Below, piece by piece: positions 23,894 to 35,993 of a DNA stretch of 64,000 nt. Each line of letters opens with the position of its first letter. Position 1 is the stretch's first letter. The DNA lies in assembly GCA_006384855.1 (NCBI GenBank), contig VCJN01002753.1, positions 62,001 through 126,000 of the forward strand, in the 5' to 3' direction. This DNA is from Tetraselmis striata. Its lineage: Eukaryota; Chlorophyta; Chlorodendrophyceae; Chlorodendrales; Chlorodendraceae. Below the pieces are notes generated by a model. That model had not been told where the DNA came from, ran no database searches, and saw nothing but the letters and a program-made list of their open reading frames with translations. A program made the translations under genes and the position numbers.

Positions 23894-26800
23894 TCAATCA
23901 TTGCCCTGGAGAATGCGGTTGATGGTGCCGTCAATCTGCCGATGCGAGGCGATCCCCTGCATGCCCACTTGCTTCTTGTGGAAGTCCGCCAGCGCGGCCA
24001 TGTCTACGTCCTCGCCGGCTGGCTCTCCGCCCTCCGGGGGGCCGTAGCCTCCAGCGCCTGAGAGGGTCAGGTGGTGGTGGTGGTGGTGTGGGGGTGGGGG
24101 TGTGGGCAAAGACAGCAGAGATGTCAATAATTAGCTCGCCATCGCTCACCACCACACCACCACCCCACACCACCACCACCAGTGGGCATGCTGCCGACAG
24201 GGCTCACCCGGCGTCTCGATGCGGAAGACGTCCCCCGCCTCCACCGGGAAGGACGCCTTGGGGCCAAGGCTGATGGTGCGGCCATCGCGCTTCTTCAGCA
24301 GGTTCAGTCCCGCCTTGCCGGGGAGGCCGCCCTTGAGGCCAAAGGGCCGGCACGCCCGCCTCTCCGACAAAATGCCCACCTGGCGGGCCGCACGGGCGAA
24401 CAAGAGAATCAGCGCCTCGCGGGATTCCGCCGCCGGAGCACTGCCCTGACACGGAGTGAAAATGTCGACAGGGCGTCGCAGCGCGCCTCGTAGCAGCGGC
24501 ATGGCCCATTTTGTGTCCCCGCCCCGGGGACAGGACTGGCAGCAGTAAAACCCTTGCAGCGACCCGACGACGGCTGCTTAGGCAGCGATCCAGTAAGGGA
24601 AAGCCCTGGGTGGGTTGGCGGCGCTCCGTTATAATAGTCATCAAGCAAATTACTGAGGCATTCTGCAAGACTAATTGGGGGCCAGTGACGGAATTTCCAA
24701 CACTGTTGATGGACCACCGTCTGAAACAATGGCCCATTGTTATAATATTATCGCCGAAACAGAGACCGCGCCGGGTCGCACACATTGTCGGGGTGAGCGA
24801 GAGCGCGCGGAAGCCAATCTCAATTTGCCTTGGGGACACGCGCCAGTTTACCGCGCATGTGAATCGAGTGCACTCGGACATTGGGGCCGGATGGAAGAAC
24901 AGCCTCCCCGTGCCTGAGTGTCTGTGAGGGTTTGCAGGGGCGATTGAAGGGGCGATGCCCTTTGGTCAATCGCTGCCAAACCGGCGCAATTGCCACGCCT
25001 GCACAACTAGTGAGAAACGAGCTATACTTGCCGCACCATTTTCTGCCGGTACCGGCACAACAACATTATCCAAGATGGGCCCCCGCACCCGCATCGGCCT
25101 CAGAAACTCGAGCTCCCGGACCACGCCGTCCCCGCCGCGGAACTGGCCGGCGCCGCCGGAGCCCTCGCGCAGCCCAAAGTGGCGCAGCACGACGGGGTAG
25201 CGGCGCTCCAGGATCTCGGGGTCCGTGATGCGCGTGTTGGTCATGTGGGTGTGCACGCCGCTGCGCCCCTCCCACGTCGGCCCGGCGCCCGCGCCGCCCG
25301 CCACCGTCTCGTAGTAGCCGAGGCCGTCGTCGCCAAAGGTGGTGTTGTTCATGCAGCCCTGGGCCGCGCGGTGGCAGCGCGTGTCAGTGAGCTCGGCGCG
25401 CTGTCATAGTAGCCATGTCGGGGAACCCATACCCGTGACTTGTAATTGGGCCCGCGGGTCGAAAAAGGACACGAACTGTTGTGCAGTCTCAGCGAGTCCG
25501 AAGATCCGTGAGGTATTTGAGGTATTTGTGGCGCATTCTGATGCCTTTCAAGGTAAGCAGGAGGGGTCAAACCGATGATATACCGCGAACTCAGAGAGTG
25601 GTTACGTACGACACGACAGAGAGTGGGAACACGACATCTGGCAAGATGTCCGCCGTCGGCAACCCTTTCTTGGCACGGCATAATTTACGGGCTGCTGGTC
25701 CCTCCCATGGAGACCCAGGGGGCCCCGGGGGGGGGGGGGGGGGGGAGTCCGACCTGGCTGGCGGCCGCTGCGGAGAACGCCTTGAGGACAACGTCCGTCA
25801 CGCGCTGGCTCGTCAGCACGTTGCCGCCCACGACTGCGGAGCCCACGGAGGGGTTGAGGATGCAGCCCTCGGGGATGATGACGTCGATTGGCGTCAGGCA
25901 ACCCTGCCAAGCGACCGCCGGGTGCAACCGGGGGGGCAGGGGGGGTGGGGGGGGGGGGGGGGGGGGGTTAGGGGGGGGAAGATCAATGTGCCTACTTTGG
26001 CGGCATCAGCAACCTGTCCCGGGGCTCGCAGCAAACATCGGTTGACTTGTCAAGAATACAAATCTGGTTACCACGCCCAGCTCGGCGGAGATGACCTGCC
26101 AGGTCTCCTCCGCAAGCCGTAGGGTTTATGGTTAGAGTTTAGGCTTTAGCTTTAGGGTTTAGCCCAATTGAAGCCAAGGTCAAGTGATTCGACCTGTCGT
26201 AGGTTCCGCCAGGCGAGTCGGATCAACATGACGAGTCCAAGTGAGCGGGGCTGGCTTGCCGATGCTTGCTTTCACCTTGGGCAGATCGCCTCGTTGTGTC
26301 TGGTCACGTCGAGGCGTGACGAGGGTGGCCGGGCTTGCGGGGAGGGAGGGAGGGCGGCGGGGCGCGCACCTGGTTCAGCGGGATGTCGCGCGTGACCATG
26401 CAGCGGAGGCAGTAGATGATGGCGGAGAAGGTGACGGCGGGCGGCGTGTTGCAGTTGCCGTACACCTCCGGGCCGGTCCCGGTGAAGTCGAACACGGCTG
26501 TCTGCCTCGTCCGGTCGATCGTGACCTGCCGGCGCGTCACGGGTCACCGGCGGGGGACGCGGCCTGAGCCGGGGGCGGCGCCGGGCTGGCTCTGTGCAGG
26601 CGGGTGGGCGGAGCCGGCCGGGGCGCCTCACCCGCAGCACGATGGGCGTGCCGTCGTCCATCTGGTCCTCCGCATACACGCTGCCCACCTCCGGCATGCC
26701 CACTTGCAGCGAAAAGTCGCAGAGCATCTGCCGCACAGCCGCCTCCGCGTTGTCCTGCGCACCCACACCCGCACGCACACACAACACCGCACCAGTGTTA

Positions 26801-27832
26801 ATCCGGGCTGGCGGGTCGAAAAAGTAATAAATCATGTTTTGGCAGCCATGAGGCGGAAGAGCCGTGAGACATTTGTGATGTACTCTGATGTTTCTCAAGA
26901 TGAAAAAATTGGGAGGGGGGGGGGGGACCTGAATGTGGGTCATGTAGGTCAAAAACCCTAAAACCCTAAACGACACTACACCGCGAACCCAACGCGTCCT
27001 GACGGCTTACTTAAACATCGGGCCGCCATCAGCCAGGATTCCGGCCACCGCGGAAAGCAGCTGCTTTTGCCACCGCTGCCGGCGTTGGTTCAATTCAGCG
27101 GGGGGGCGGGGGGGGGGGACCTGAATGTGGGTCATGTAGGCTTGCACCACGCTCAGGCCGTACTCCTCAATGAGGTCGCCCACCAGCTGGATGCCCTTGG
27201 TGTTGGCCGCCACCTACCGCGGCAGCCGCGCGCAGCAGGCGGGACACAGGGGGCGGCGCTCCGATCAGCAGGTAGCCCCCCCCCTCAGCCGGATGGCTGA
27301 AGGATGCAGTGATCCAGGGGGGCGAGGCACGGGGCGCGACAAGGTGTATATTGGTATTTGATAGAGGCGGACTTATGCAGGTTCGTGTGTTGTGCTCGTA
27401 TTTCCAATTTTGTTTTGTATATTTCATATTGATGTACTGTGTTGATTTGGGCAGCATCAATGCACGTTTAATCGTTTTTGGAGTGGGCACGGAGGCTTTG
27501 TCGCCGGGGGGGGGGGGGGGGGGGGGGGGAGGGTGATGTCAACCTGCGCCTTGAGATCCGACAGGTTGTCCTCCAGGTTGCGCGTGCCCGAGTTGCCCGG
27601 GATGTCTGTCTTCCCGGGCGCCATCAGCAACTCGGTGATGCCCTCCTCCTGAGGCCCAACACAAACGCGGCGAGCAGTGGGCTCTCAGGCCTCGGAAAAT
27701 AATGTCCACCCACCGGTCACACCACAGTTCAAACCTCGCTGTCTTGGCCGGGCATTTTATGTTGTGTGATTATATATATATATATATAATTATTATATGC
27801 AAATATATGATTACATTATATATATATATGAT

Positions 27833-27866
<34 letters not shown>

Positions 27867-30800
27867 ATACGGTGAACATCGCGGTCGAAGATATCCTTAT
27901 ATAAAATGTTTTTATTCATGCATGTATAATGTAAGAATCATATCAACCAATGCTCGGCGCTGGACGGTCCAAAAGGGCGGGGGCACAAGGGCGCCTCTCA
28001 CCTGGAAATGCCCGTTGCGGACCAGCTTGAACGCCACAATGGCGGCGCCCTCCTCGTCCAGCGTCTTGCTGTGCGGAGGCATGGAGCCGGGGGTGATGCC
28101 GCCGATGTCGGCGTGGTGCGCGCGGCTGGCCACGTAGAACACAATCTGCGCAGACCCGCAGGCCCACTTAGCTCATCCGGACGATGCTGAAAATTACCCC
28201 CGAGTTATCGAGACCATTCCCAGGTGGAATGGATTCAGAATTGTTTATTACCACGGCCCCTTTTTGTGCCATAATAGCGGTCGTGACATACTTGTGCACG
28301 TTGATAGCCCACTTCAACGTGGAAGTGTAATATTTGTCGCTATCATAGCGTAACCAATGGCCGAGAGTCGTCAAATTACAGTCGACGACACAGAGATTTC
28401 AAATCTTTTATGTAGAGATCATGCCGTACACAACAACAGCCTATAAATACTAATCCTGTACTTGGATCACACCGAGAATCGTTGGCTGGGCCAACAGCAA
28501 TAACAGCACGGTGAGTATTCGTAGCAATGATCAGTTCATATTGAACTATATGGAGAGGCTTAGTACCTGAGTCAAACATACTGAAATCAGAGTATGGATT
28601 ACGCCTTGATTCTACTGGGGACAGCACGCGTTATCTACTTCTTTGCCCGCATTACCTCGCTGCCCTTGAACACTGGCGTGACGACAGTGAGGTCTGGCAG
28701 GTGGCTGCCGCCCGCCAGCTGCGGATGGTTAGACACGACCACGTCGCCCTCCGCCAGCCCTTCGCTCGCGCCGGGTCCGCTCCGGTAGTACGCGTCGGCC
28801 GCACGCACCGTCTGCGACATCGACCCGAGGTGGACCGGCATGTGGGGCGCGTTCGACACCAGGCTGCCATCCGGACCTGTGCGGCATCCAAACAAAGGGC
28901 GCGTGTCGTCAGAGCAAAGTCGGATTGGTTAGACTCTTCGAGTCGGAAAATTGAGGCAAAGCCACTGCTCGCCGAGACGTTCAGAATTTCCGAGTCGAGT
29001 TCTTGAGCCGAGACGACTTGCCGAGTCGACTCGAATAGTCTCGGCTCGGCTCCACCAGTCGCTTGGCGCCACAAAAGGGGCGGGGGCGCACCAAAAAGCG
29101 CGCAAGAAAAGTCGAGCCGCTCCTTGATGTTGACGGAGATGGAGGTGCGCTGCAGCGCGCGCCCCATCTGCTCCGCGATGCTCATGAAGCGATGCGAAAA
29201 GATGGCGAGCTGGATGGGGTCGCACTCCAGGGAGTTCTGCATAGCGACATCGATGTTGTGACACAACTTTAAACGAGTACCCGTAGTTGGATTTTTTGGC
29301 GAAGTGCAGCGTTAAAATTTACCCCCCTCCCCCCCTCCCTCCTCTGTTTTCGACCGGACTACGATCACGGCATGGGCCAACTGATTGTGATAAGACGGGG
29401 TTGAGGGTGGGTGGCAGCACGTTTTTGTTCAGGGAAGACTTGCCGACGGCGATGCGGACGTCTCCACGTGAGGTGATGTGCGCCTGGCAAGCTGGCTCCA
29501 CGACGATAGTGGAGATGTCATCGATGAGCAGCGCCGGCCCCTCGAGCTCGTGGCCCGCGGCCAGCGTGCTGAGCCGGTACACGGGCGTCTGCTGCCGCCC
29601 CCCGATCTCAAAGTACATGGACACAACCATCGAGGGCTCAGGCATCGGCCCTGCAAGGACACCATTGTCATCATCAGCGGCAGAAAGGCACGTGACAGGA
29701 AACGACACTATCGCGTTTCGACATGGATAAGTTGCAGCAAATTCCCGGCCTACTGTTATCCAGGATCGAAACGATTCATGCGACATGCAGGGGATGGGGG
29801 ATACGCCACACAGCAACACAGCGGTCGTAAGCACCTGGCACGCCAGTGTCCGCCTCTGATCCGGCGTACATAAGCGACCGGCCAGTGGCTCGGACTCGTA
29901 CGTCGTCGGCCAAAATACGGCGGTTCTCGAGCACGAAGCCAAACTGCCGTCGCAGACACATTGTCAGTTGCAGCTCAAAGAGGCGTAGGGTGAAAGCGTT
30001 ACCGCAATATAATGGGTGCAGCCCCGGGGATAAAAAGAGATTAGGTGTTGTCGCACCTCGCGCTTGTACTCCGCATCAAAGGCGGACTTGAAGTTTCCAT
30101 CCGCGGGGGTGGCCACCATGACTGCCACGTCGGTGCCGTCGTAGCGCAGGTTGAGGAAACGCTCCGCACCAATCTGCGGTCGAGATCAAACAGAAACAAG
30201 TAACCATGTCATCGATCGGTCCGACGGCGGTGGGCATGGGCCTCCGGAGCGTGCCAGACCAGTCGGCGCCCTGGCATTAAAAACCTGTTTGAGCGCCCAC
30301 TACGCCCGGCCCGATCACCGACAGACAAAAACAACGCGTGCTGCTTTGGGTCGACACTCAGGCAACACTATGGTAGCTTGCACAATGAGCTGATCCGTTC
30401 ACTGTGTCCGCAAACAAACGGCGGTATTCGCGATGTACTTGGCGGGGGTGACACCATGGTCCTCGACGGGGCGACACGGTGCTTCCGATAGATCGCCAAG
30501 CCATCATTGCGGAGGATTGCCTAGGACAGGAGCGGACCGCTGCCAGTCCGCCGCACCTGGCTGGGCGTAAACCCCTGCGACGTGAGCTTGGCGCGTGCCT
30601 CTGCCTCCAGTTCGTCCAGACGGGCCCGCAGCTCCTCGGGCATGCCGTTCTCGCCTACCACCGACTGCGCGGGGCCCTGCGCCTCCGCCACCACGTCCGA
30701 CATGCCAATGCCGACGGCCGACAGGATGCCCTGCAGTGGGATAGCCGATACATCCGAGTTCAGGCCCGGCGCGTAACAAACCCCTCACTGCGTTCTGCTA

Positions 30801-33800
30801 AAAGAGTCCGGAATGGAGTCACCGCTAAGCCCATCGAATATGGGGCCGCAACAACGGCGAATCTGCCGATGGGTGCCGGTCGGATGCTGGCTAGAGCATC
30901 CAGCCGCGTTGCTAGAGCCACGCCGATGTGCCAAAGCGAATCGAACGATTCGAAACGCGATCCGTGAGGAAGTGCTAATCCGTCGCCCAATGCAGGACCT
31001 TGAATACCTTGATCGAATCATCAATTACTCGGATAGTTGAATGGATTTGCGAAGTGCTATCAATCGAACCAATGCACTGATACTAATGCAACGAACGACA
31101 GCTGAAGTTGTACCGCAGAATGTCAGCAAGACATCATAGCTCGTTGGGTCGGGACACTAAGTCGCAAAAAGCGACACGGAAGCGACTGCGATGGCATGTT
31201 GCGGCTGCTGGATCCATGCTCGACAAAGCTGAAGTTTGCCAAGGTGCCGGGCATTTGCGGGGCCGCACTGAGTAGCGGTGCACAAAGACGGTCGACATTC
31301 CGAGCGTGCGCGCGATGGCGCACGCATGCTGCCCGCCTGCGCCACCAAAGCACGCCAGCACGTGCGCCGCGCAGTCATAGCCCTTCATTTGCGTCATTGC
31401 GCGGATGGGGCGGCACATCGCCTCGTTGGCGACCTGTACGGAGAAACGCGCACATTAGCGCGCCGTGCAGTCGGGCACACCCGTCAGCGCGATGGGGGGG
31501 CTAGCCGCGTCGCCGCTTTGTGGACACAGACACACCGACACATGGGTGTGCGTAGACTACGACAAGATGCGCAATTGCCTGCTCTTTATATGCTTCCATG
31601 GACTGGGGAAAAGGACTCAGGGTTGGGATGCAATAGGCAACAATCCTTTGGTCCCCTTCTTTGGCAAGTGGGTATGTCCTCGCATACACGGATGGAAAGG
31701 GGCCGAAAGCAATGGTGACTACGGATTCCGACGCACTTGTATGCAATCCATGCTAAAAGTCAAGTCGGGGTCGCGAGCCACCACTTGAGTTCCTAGTTTG
31801 AGTATTTTCATTTCTGTCTGACTAGGTAGTGCAGACAAGGCTGGCAATTTATGTTGATGAACTTCTCCTAGCCACGCCAGCACCCGTATAAAAATAGCCA
31901 CATGTACATACATGGCAGCACTGGCTAGCATGCACGGCATGCTCTCTAGTGGCTAGAGGGTTAGCGCGATGCCCTGCTAAAGGCTGAAAGAGAGGGGGTA
32001 CCTTGAGGAAGCCGTAGGCAATTTCGTCCAGGCTCTTGGGGGGCTGCCCGCTGCGGCCCGCCTCGTCGTTGATGTCCGCCGCCAGCTTCTCAAATGCAGC
32101 GCGCGTGCCGTCCACATCCAGCGGCTGGTCCTCAGTTGGCCCAAAGATCTGCCGAGCGCAGTGGCGACCAGGGAGTTAGCGGCATTGGCCGGGGCAGGGC
32201 ATGTCCTGTCCCTCACCGCCGGCGCGCGTCGTGTCTGATCAGGAGATCAGCCATGTCGCTGCGTGTTGTGTTACCCCATTGCTACACAATGCCGGAAGCC
32301 GGACTGGATCATGAGCGCCAAGCCATGTTACATCAAACTAGTAGTTTCGGACCAACGCGAGGCTTTGAGTAAGAGAAGCGCTCTCGCACATGTAGTCTTT
32401 CCTAGGTCACAACAGCCATGGCACTGGAAGAACAACTAATAACCGTGACTCACAGACATTTCACACCATCGCCGGATCAGTAGCGGCGAGCTCTGGCGAC
32501 TCGCCTAGCCTCATGTTGCTGGCATGTAGGATTCTGTGAATGTCAAATGGCCAAACACGCTGTGCCGAACCGACCTCGCCCGTGGTGCATTGTCGCCGAG
32601 ATGACCCTCACCAACAAGCAGCGCCAGTTCTCTACCAGCAAGTGAAGGGGGGGAGGGGGGGCGGGGGGGGGCACCTTGGGGAACAGCTCGGGCTGGATGC
32701 GGCCCAGCAGCAGGTTGGCGTCCGTCACCGCCAGGTGCCCATTCTTCCTGTAGCAGACGGGCCCGGGGTGCGCGCCCGCGCTCTCGGGGCCCACCGCAAA
32801 CACGCCGTTGCGCAGGAAGAGGCGCGAGCCGCCGCCCGCCGCGACGGTGTTGATGTCCAGCTGCGGCGCCTGAAGCGCAATCATCATGGCAGAAAGTTAT
32901 AATGATGATGCACTTTCTGGGTTTGGTGAGTACGATTGCAAAGTTGGTATCTAATGCTGCATGATTCACATCAAAGATTTCAGGGTTTACAACCCATTGT
33001 CATTAAAACAATTCCATCATGTGCTTTCTATAGGATGTGATCTGGACATACAGGGGCCGGCGCACCTATCGGAACCCGTACTATACGCCTTAAATTGGGC
33101 TTACATTTAACCTGTTCGTTCAGGATAGTTCCGCTGTAGTTTGTAGTTTTTTACATTTGATCCGAGCTGACAGAGGTAGGGCAGGCTTTTTATTTGCAGT
33201 GCTCTTATCACCGCGCCGGCACCCGTACATGTCTGTATGGACGGATCTGTATGTAAATTTACACACGTACGGACTAACATGTGCAGATGGTGAGACAGAC
33301 AACGGCGCCGCACAGGTGATCATGACTTAGCGGAGTGCCTGAGGGGCGCATTGCATCGCATCTGCTCTGTGATCCGACCAACGTACACGTGAATGTGTGA
33401 CTGTGTGTGTGGTAAGTGAGCGGATCAACGAGGTTAAGGGTCGGTGCAGCGGCCACGCCCAGCGCCCACCTGGATGGTCACCCCCGCGGTGGTGGTCTCA
33501 AAGACGTGCTCGTAGGTGCCGGCAAAGCGGGAGACGTCCGTGGAGGTGCCGCCCATGTCAAAGCCGATGACCTGCAGCAGCGCCAGCGGCAGTGTCAGGG
33601 ATCAGGGGCTCACTGCCATCTTTGGCACCAAGCATTGCTCTACTGAGTAGTTCTGGACATCATCCCAATCCATCCTGGGACAATTACCCTCTCGCCAGAC
33701 AACACCCACAGGAGACAAAGGGGGGGGGGGGGGTTCACACGCAAGTGTGGGTGTGGGCTGAAGGAGGTCGAGCTACACTAGCTGGCATTGAGGGTTTTTG

Positions 33801-35993
33801 CGGCACCTGCAAGCTACTCGGGTCCACTCCCTCCCAGCGGGTGGTCAGAGCATAGCCAACAACGCCGCCAGCGGGACCTGACAGGATGGCCTGTTCACAA
33901 GGGAGGGGAAGGGGCGGCAATACGTTGGTCTGCCTCATTACCTGTGACGTTGGGGGGCGGGGAGAGCAGGGAGGGCCCATAGTGCTGTTGTTGTTGGTGG
34001 TGGTGGGGTGTGTGTATGTGCGGGGGCGGGGAGGGGTGGCAGAGGTCAGGCAGCGCCCTGCCTTGTGGCCCGAGAAGGTCTCCAGCGGCGACAGTCCGCC
34101 GTCGCTCTGCATGAAGCCCAACTGCACGTGGGCCAGGCCGGCGTCAAAGCCCGACTGAAAGGTGGACAGGTAGCGCATGATGTGCGGCGTCAGGTAGGCG
34201 TCCGCGGCGGTGGTGAAGCCGCGCGGCACCATCTTCACCATTGGCATGATCTCTGAGGACATCGACACCTGCGTGAAGCCCATCGAGCGCGCGAGCTCGC
34301 CCACCTGCCACCACATGGCAAGCGTCACAGACCCTCCAGGCAGTATGTTGTATGGCGGACATGTGGGCTTGCGACTGAAGCAGGCCGCTGCCTAAAGTGT
34401 GTGCATGTCATGGTGGGGCTGAGCGAGGCAGCATGGCGGCAAGCATGGTGCAATGCCCCACCTGGCGCTCGTGGTCGGGGAAGATGGCGGAGTGCTTGAG
34501 CACGATGCAGATGGAGGTGATGCCGGCAGCCAGCACGGCGGCAAGGTCGGCCCGCAGGGTCTCCATGTCCGGCGGCTGCCGCACGGTCACGTATTCGCCC
34601 GTCACCGACATCACGGTCTTGCCGCCGGCAGGATAGGCTCTTCATGAAGAAGGGGGGGGGGGGGGGGGGGGGCAGAAGGATGGCTCCGTCAGGGCAACAT
34701 CCAACGTCCCTTAGGTCCCTTGAGGCTACGGTTACTTCTGAGGTGAGGGGGTATGGCATCGGCGGGGCTGCCACCAGCAGCACATTTTGTGATGGGGTGT
34801 TCACAGACGCAGCTGTACGATGCGCTGAAGAGCGTGCGCACTAAAGGGGGTGGGCTCACTCGGCATCCAGCTTGGGCCGCTTGCCAGCGCGCTTGTTGGG
34901 CTCCTCTCCCAGCGGCAGCACTACGCTCTCACGCACCTCCACCACCCGCTCGTACAGGTTCTCCGGACACTTCACCTCCAGGTCAAAGATGTCTGGGCGG
35001 CTCTGCGGGTGGCGCGGGGTGCCGATGCTCAGGCAGGCTTTCTTTGGTGCCGTCCGTGCAGCTTGACTGTGCCACCACGATACGCAGCTGATGTCGCCGG
35101 CGCACCTGGTTGCCGATGTGCAGAAGATCCTTGAAGCCTGTGGTGATTACCAATGCGCAGCGCTCACCCTGCCAGGATGATGTCCATGGCGGCGGCCGGG
35201 GGAGTGGGTGTTAAGACATGACATGGCATGACTGGAGGACAGTCTGGCCGGCGCAAATGCGGCCATTGCGGATGGGATGAGCGCGGGAAGTGGGGCCTGC
35301 CTTGCGCTCCAGCAGAGCGTTGGTGGCGACAGTAGTCCCCATGCGGATGGAGCGGATGCGCGAGGTATCCAGAGGCTGGTCGCGCGGGTGCGGGATGCCC
35401 GTTACCTGCACAGCCCATCAAACACACACCCACATCAGCTTCCCAGAGCACGCCCAAGCGAGTACGCTTGCGCCCCAAGGCAGAATATGCTCCGTGGGCG
35501 CCCCAATTTACCACTGCCCCACCTGCTCCTGCATACCCACATATATACCCCCCATCCGCACACCCCCAGCGGCTCGCACCATCTCCAGGATGCGTCGGAT
35601 GCCCTCGCGCGGAGCGTCAGGGTAATTGTCCGGATCCTCCGATAGCAGCTTCAGCGTCCTGCGAGCCACCCCGGCGTTTGCGTCAGCCCTCCAGGCCCGG
35701 TCGAGCCCCAGCCCCCGTCGACCCTGCTGCTGCCACCCTTCGTGCCTCAATGCGCCGAGCGCGCACCTGTGCTCGACGCCGCCGTCGGACGTTGGCACCT
35801 GCACCGGCAGCATCGCCAGATGAGCCACGTAAGTAGCCGGCGAGACGTCAATTCCAGCGGTAGAGGGCGGCGTGTGTGTGTGTTTCGGGGGGGGGGGGGG
35901 GGGGGGGGGGGGGTATACCTCCGCGAAGACGTCGGTGAATGTGCCGCCGCGATCGACCGCAAATCGGAAGGCGCGCGAGTCCACCGCAGCCAT
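23894..35993 (-). CDS. OXP1: 5-oxoprolinase, ATP-hydrolysing (28 exons)
   Basis: Opens 5-oxo-L-proline to glutamate with ATP; cytosolic step of glutathione turnover. Exons: 35919-35993, 35767-35798, 35580-35658, 35301-35405, 35106-35168, 34860-35002, 34462-34639, 34062-34304, 33807-33890, 33470-33571, 32675-32869, 32002-32148, 31269-31433, 30557-30730, 30057-30173, 29835-29943, 29421-29650, 29092-29236, 28656-28876, 28002-28145, 27544-27648, 27121-27213, 26632-26754, 26370-26525, 25754-25903, 25089-25358, 24208-24379, 23894-24057. Sum 3,984 bases, 1,327 residues, typical. HyuA half: [71 protein letters not shown]. HyuB half: [58 protein letters not shown]. Introns after exons 4 and 8 start with GC. 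Exon 2 is only 32 bases. The 3' edge of exon 17 is the least certain junction. Several introns carry long C runs on the sense strand. Confidence 0.96.
24520..24625 (+). repeat. Dispersed short repeat R3, intron copy
   Basis: Lies in the 5-oxoprolinase intron between exons 26 and 27. It is the reverse complement match of 39,395-39,510: both contain gggacaggactggca, cagt(a/g)aaacccttgcagcg, ggcagcgatccag and a tail like taagg(g)aaa-ccctg-tgggt. About 110 bases with small gaps. Short, dispersed and non-coding, so a SINE- or MITE-like element is possible, but I found no promoter boxes or inverted ends. Confidence 0.65.
25447..25615. repeat. Intronic repeat R4, copy A
   Basis: Sits in the 5-oxoprolinase intron between exons 25 and 26. 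Shares gcgggtcgaaaaag, then gtgaggtatttg-like and ttctgatg-tt-tcaag blocks, then ataccgcgaac with copy B at 26,803-26,990, in the same order and at similar spacing. Diverged; class unknown. Confidence 0.6.
26120..26163 (+). repeat. Degenerate telomere-type repeat (TTTAGGG-like)
   Basis: About six imperfect units of gtttaggg/ggtttag type in the intron between exons 24 and 25. TTTAGGG and TTTTAGGG are the telomere repeats of green plants and algae. Confidence 0.6.
26803..26990. repeat. Intronic repeat R4, copy B, carrying exon and telomere-like scraps
   Basis: Second copy of R4, in the intron between exons 22 and 23. Inside it, about 26,914-26,950 repeats the last 20 or so bases of exon 22, its GT donor and the following C run, and 26,949-26,970 is aaaaaccctaaaaccctaaa. 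Copy A lacks both, so they were added to or patched into copy B. Confidence 0.6.
27769..27866. repeat. TA/TG microsatellite
   Basis: Tracts of TA dinucleotides broken by ATTATG-like steps, then about 14 TG units, in the intron between exons 20 and 21 of 5-oxoprolinase. Confidence 0.95.
34646..34672 (-). repeat. Poly-C run beside a splice acceptor
   Basis: On the sense strand a C run ends about ten bases before the exon 7 acceptor of 5-oxoprolinase (ccttcttcatgaag). It may serve as the polypyrimidine tract. Similar runs adjoin many introns of this gene. Confidence 0.8.
35887..35913 (-). repeat. 27-base poly-C run after a splice donor
   Basis: On the sense strand the first 5-oxoprolinase intron begins GTATA and then goes straight into this C run, followed by a short CACACA tract. 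It is one of the longest homopolymers in the window. Confidence 0.95.

Noticed and set aside
25490-26045. Plus-strand frames of 156-213 codons running through G runs
   Set aside because: They cross 5-oxoprolinase exon 25 in antisense and owe their length to poly-G coding for Gly.
29836-29943. Ending 5-oxoprolinase exon 16 at the earlier GT near 29,870
   Set aside because: That donor gives the wrong phase for exon 17, whereas the donor after 29,835 keeps frame and restores the expected length of this segment.
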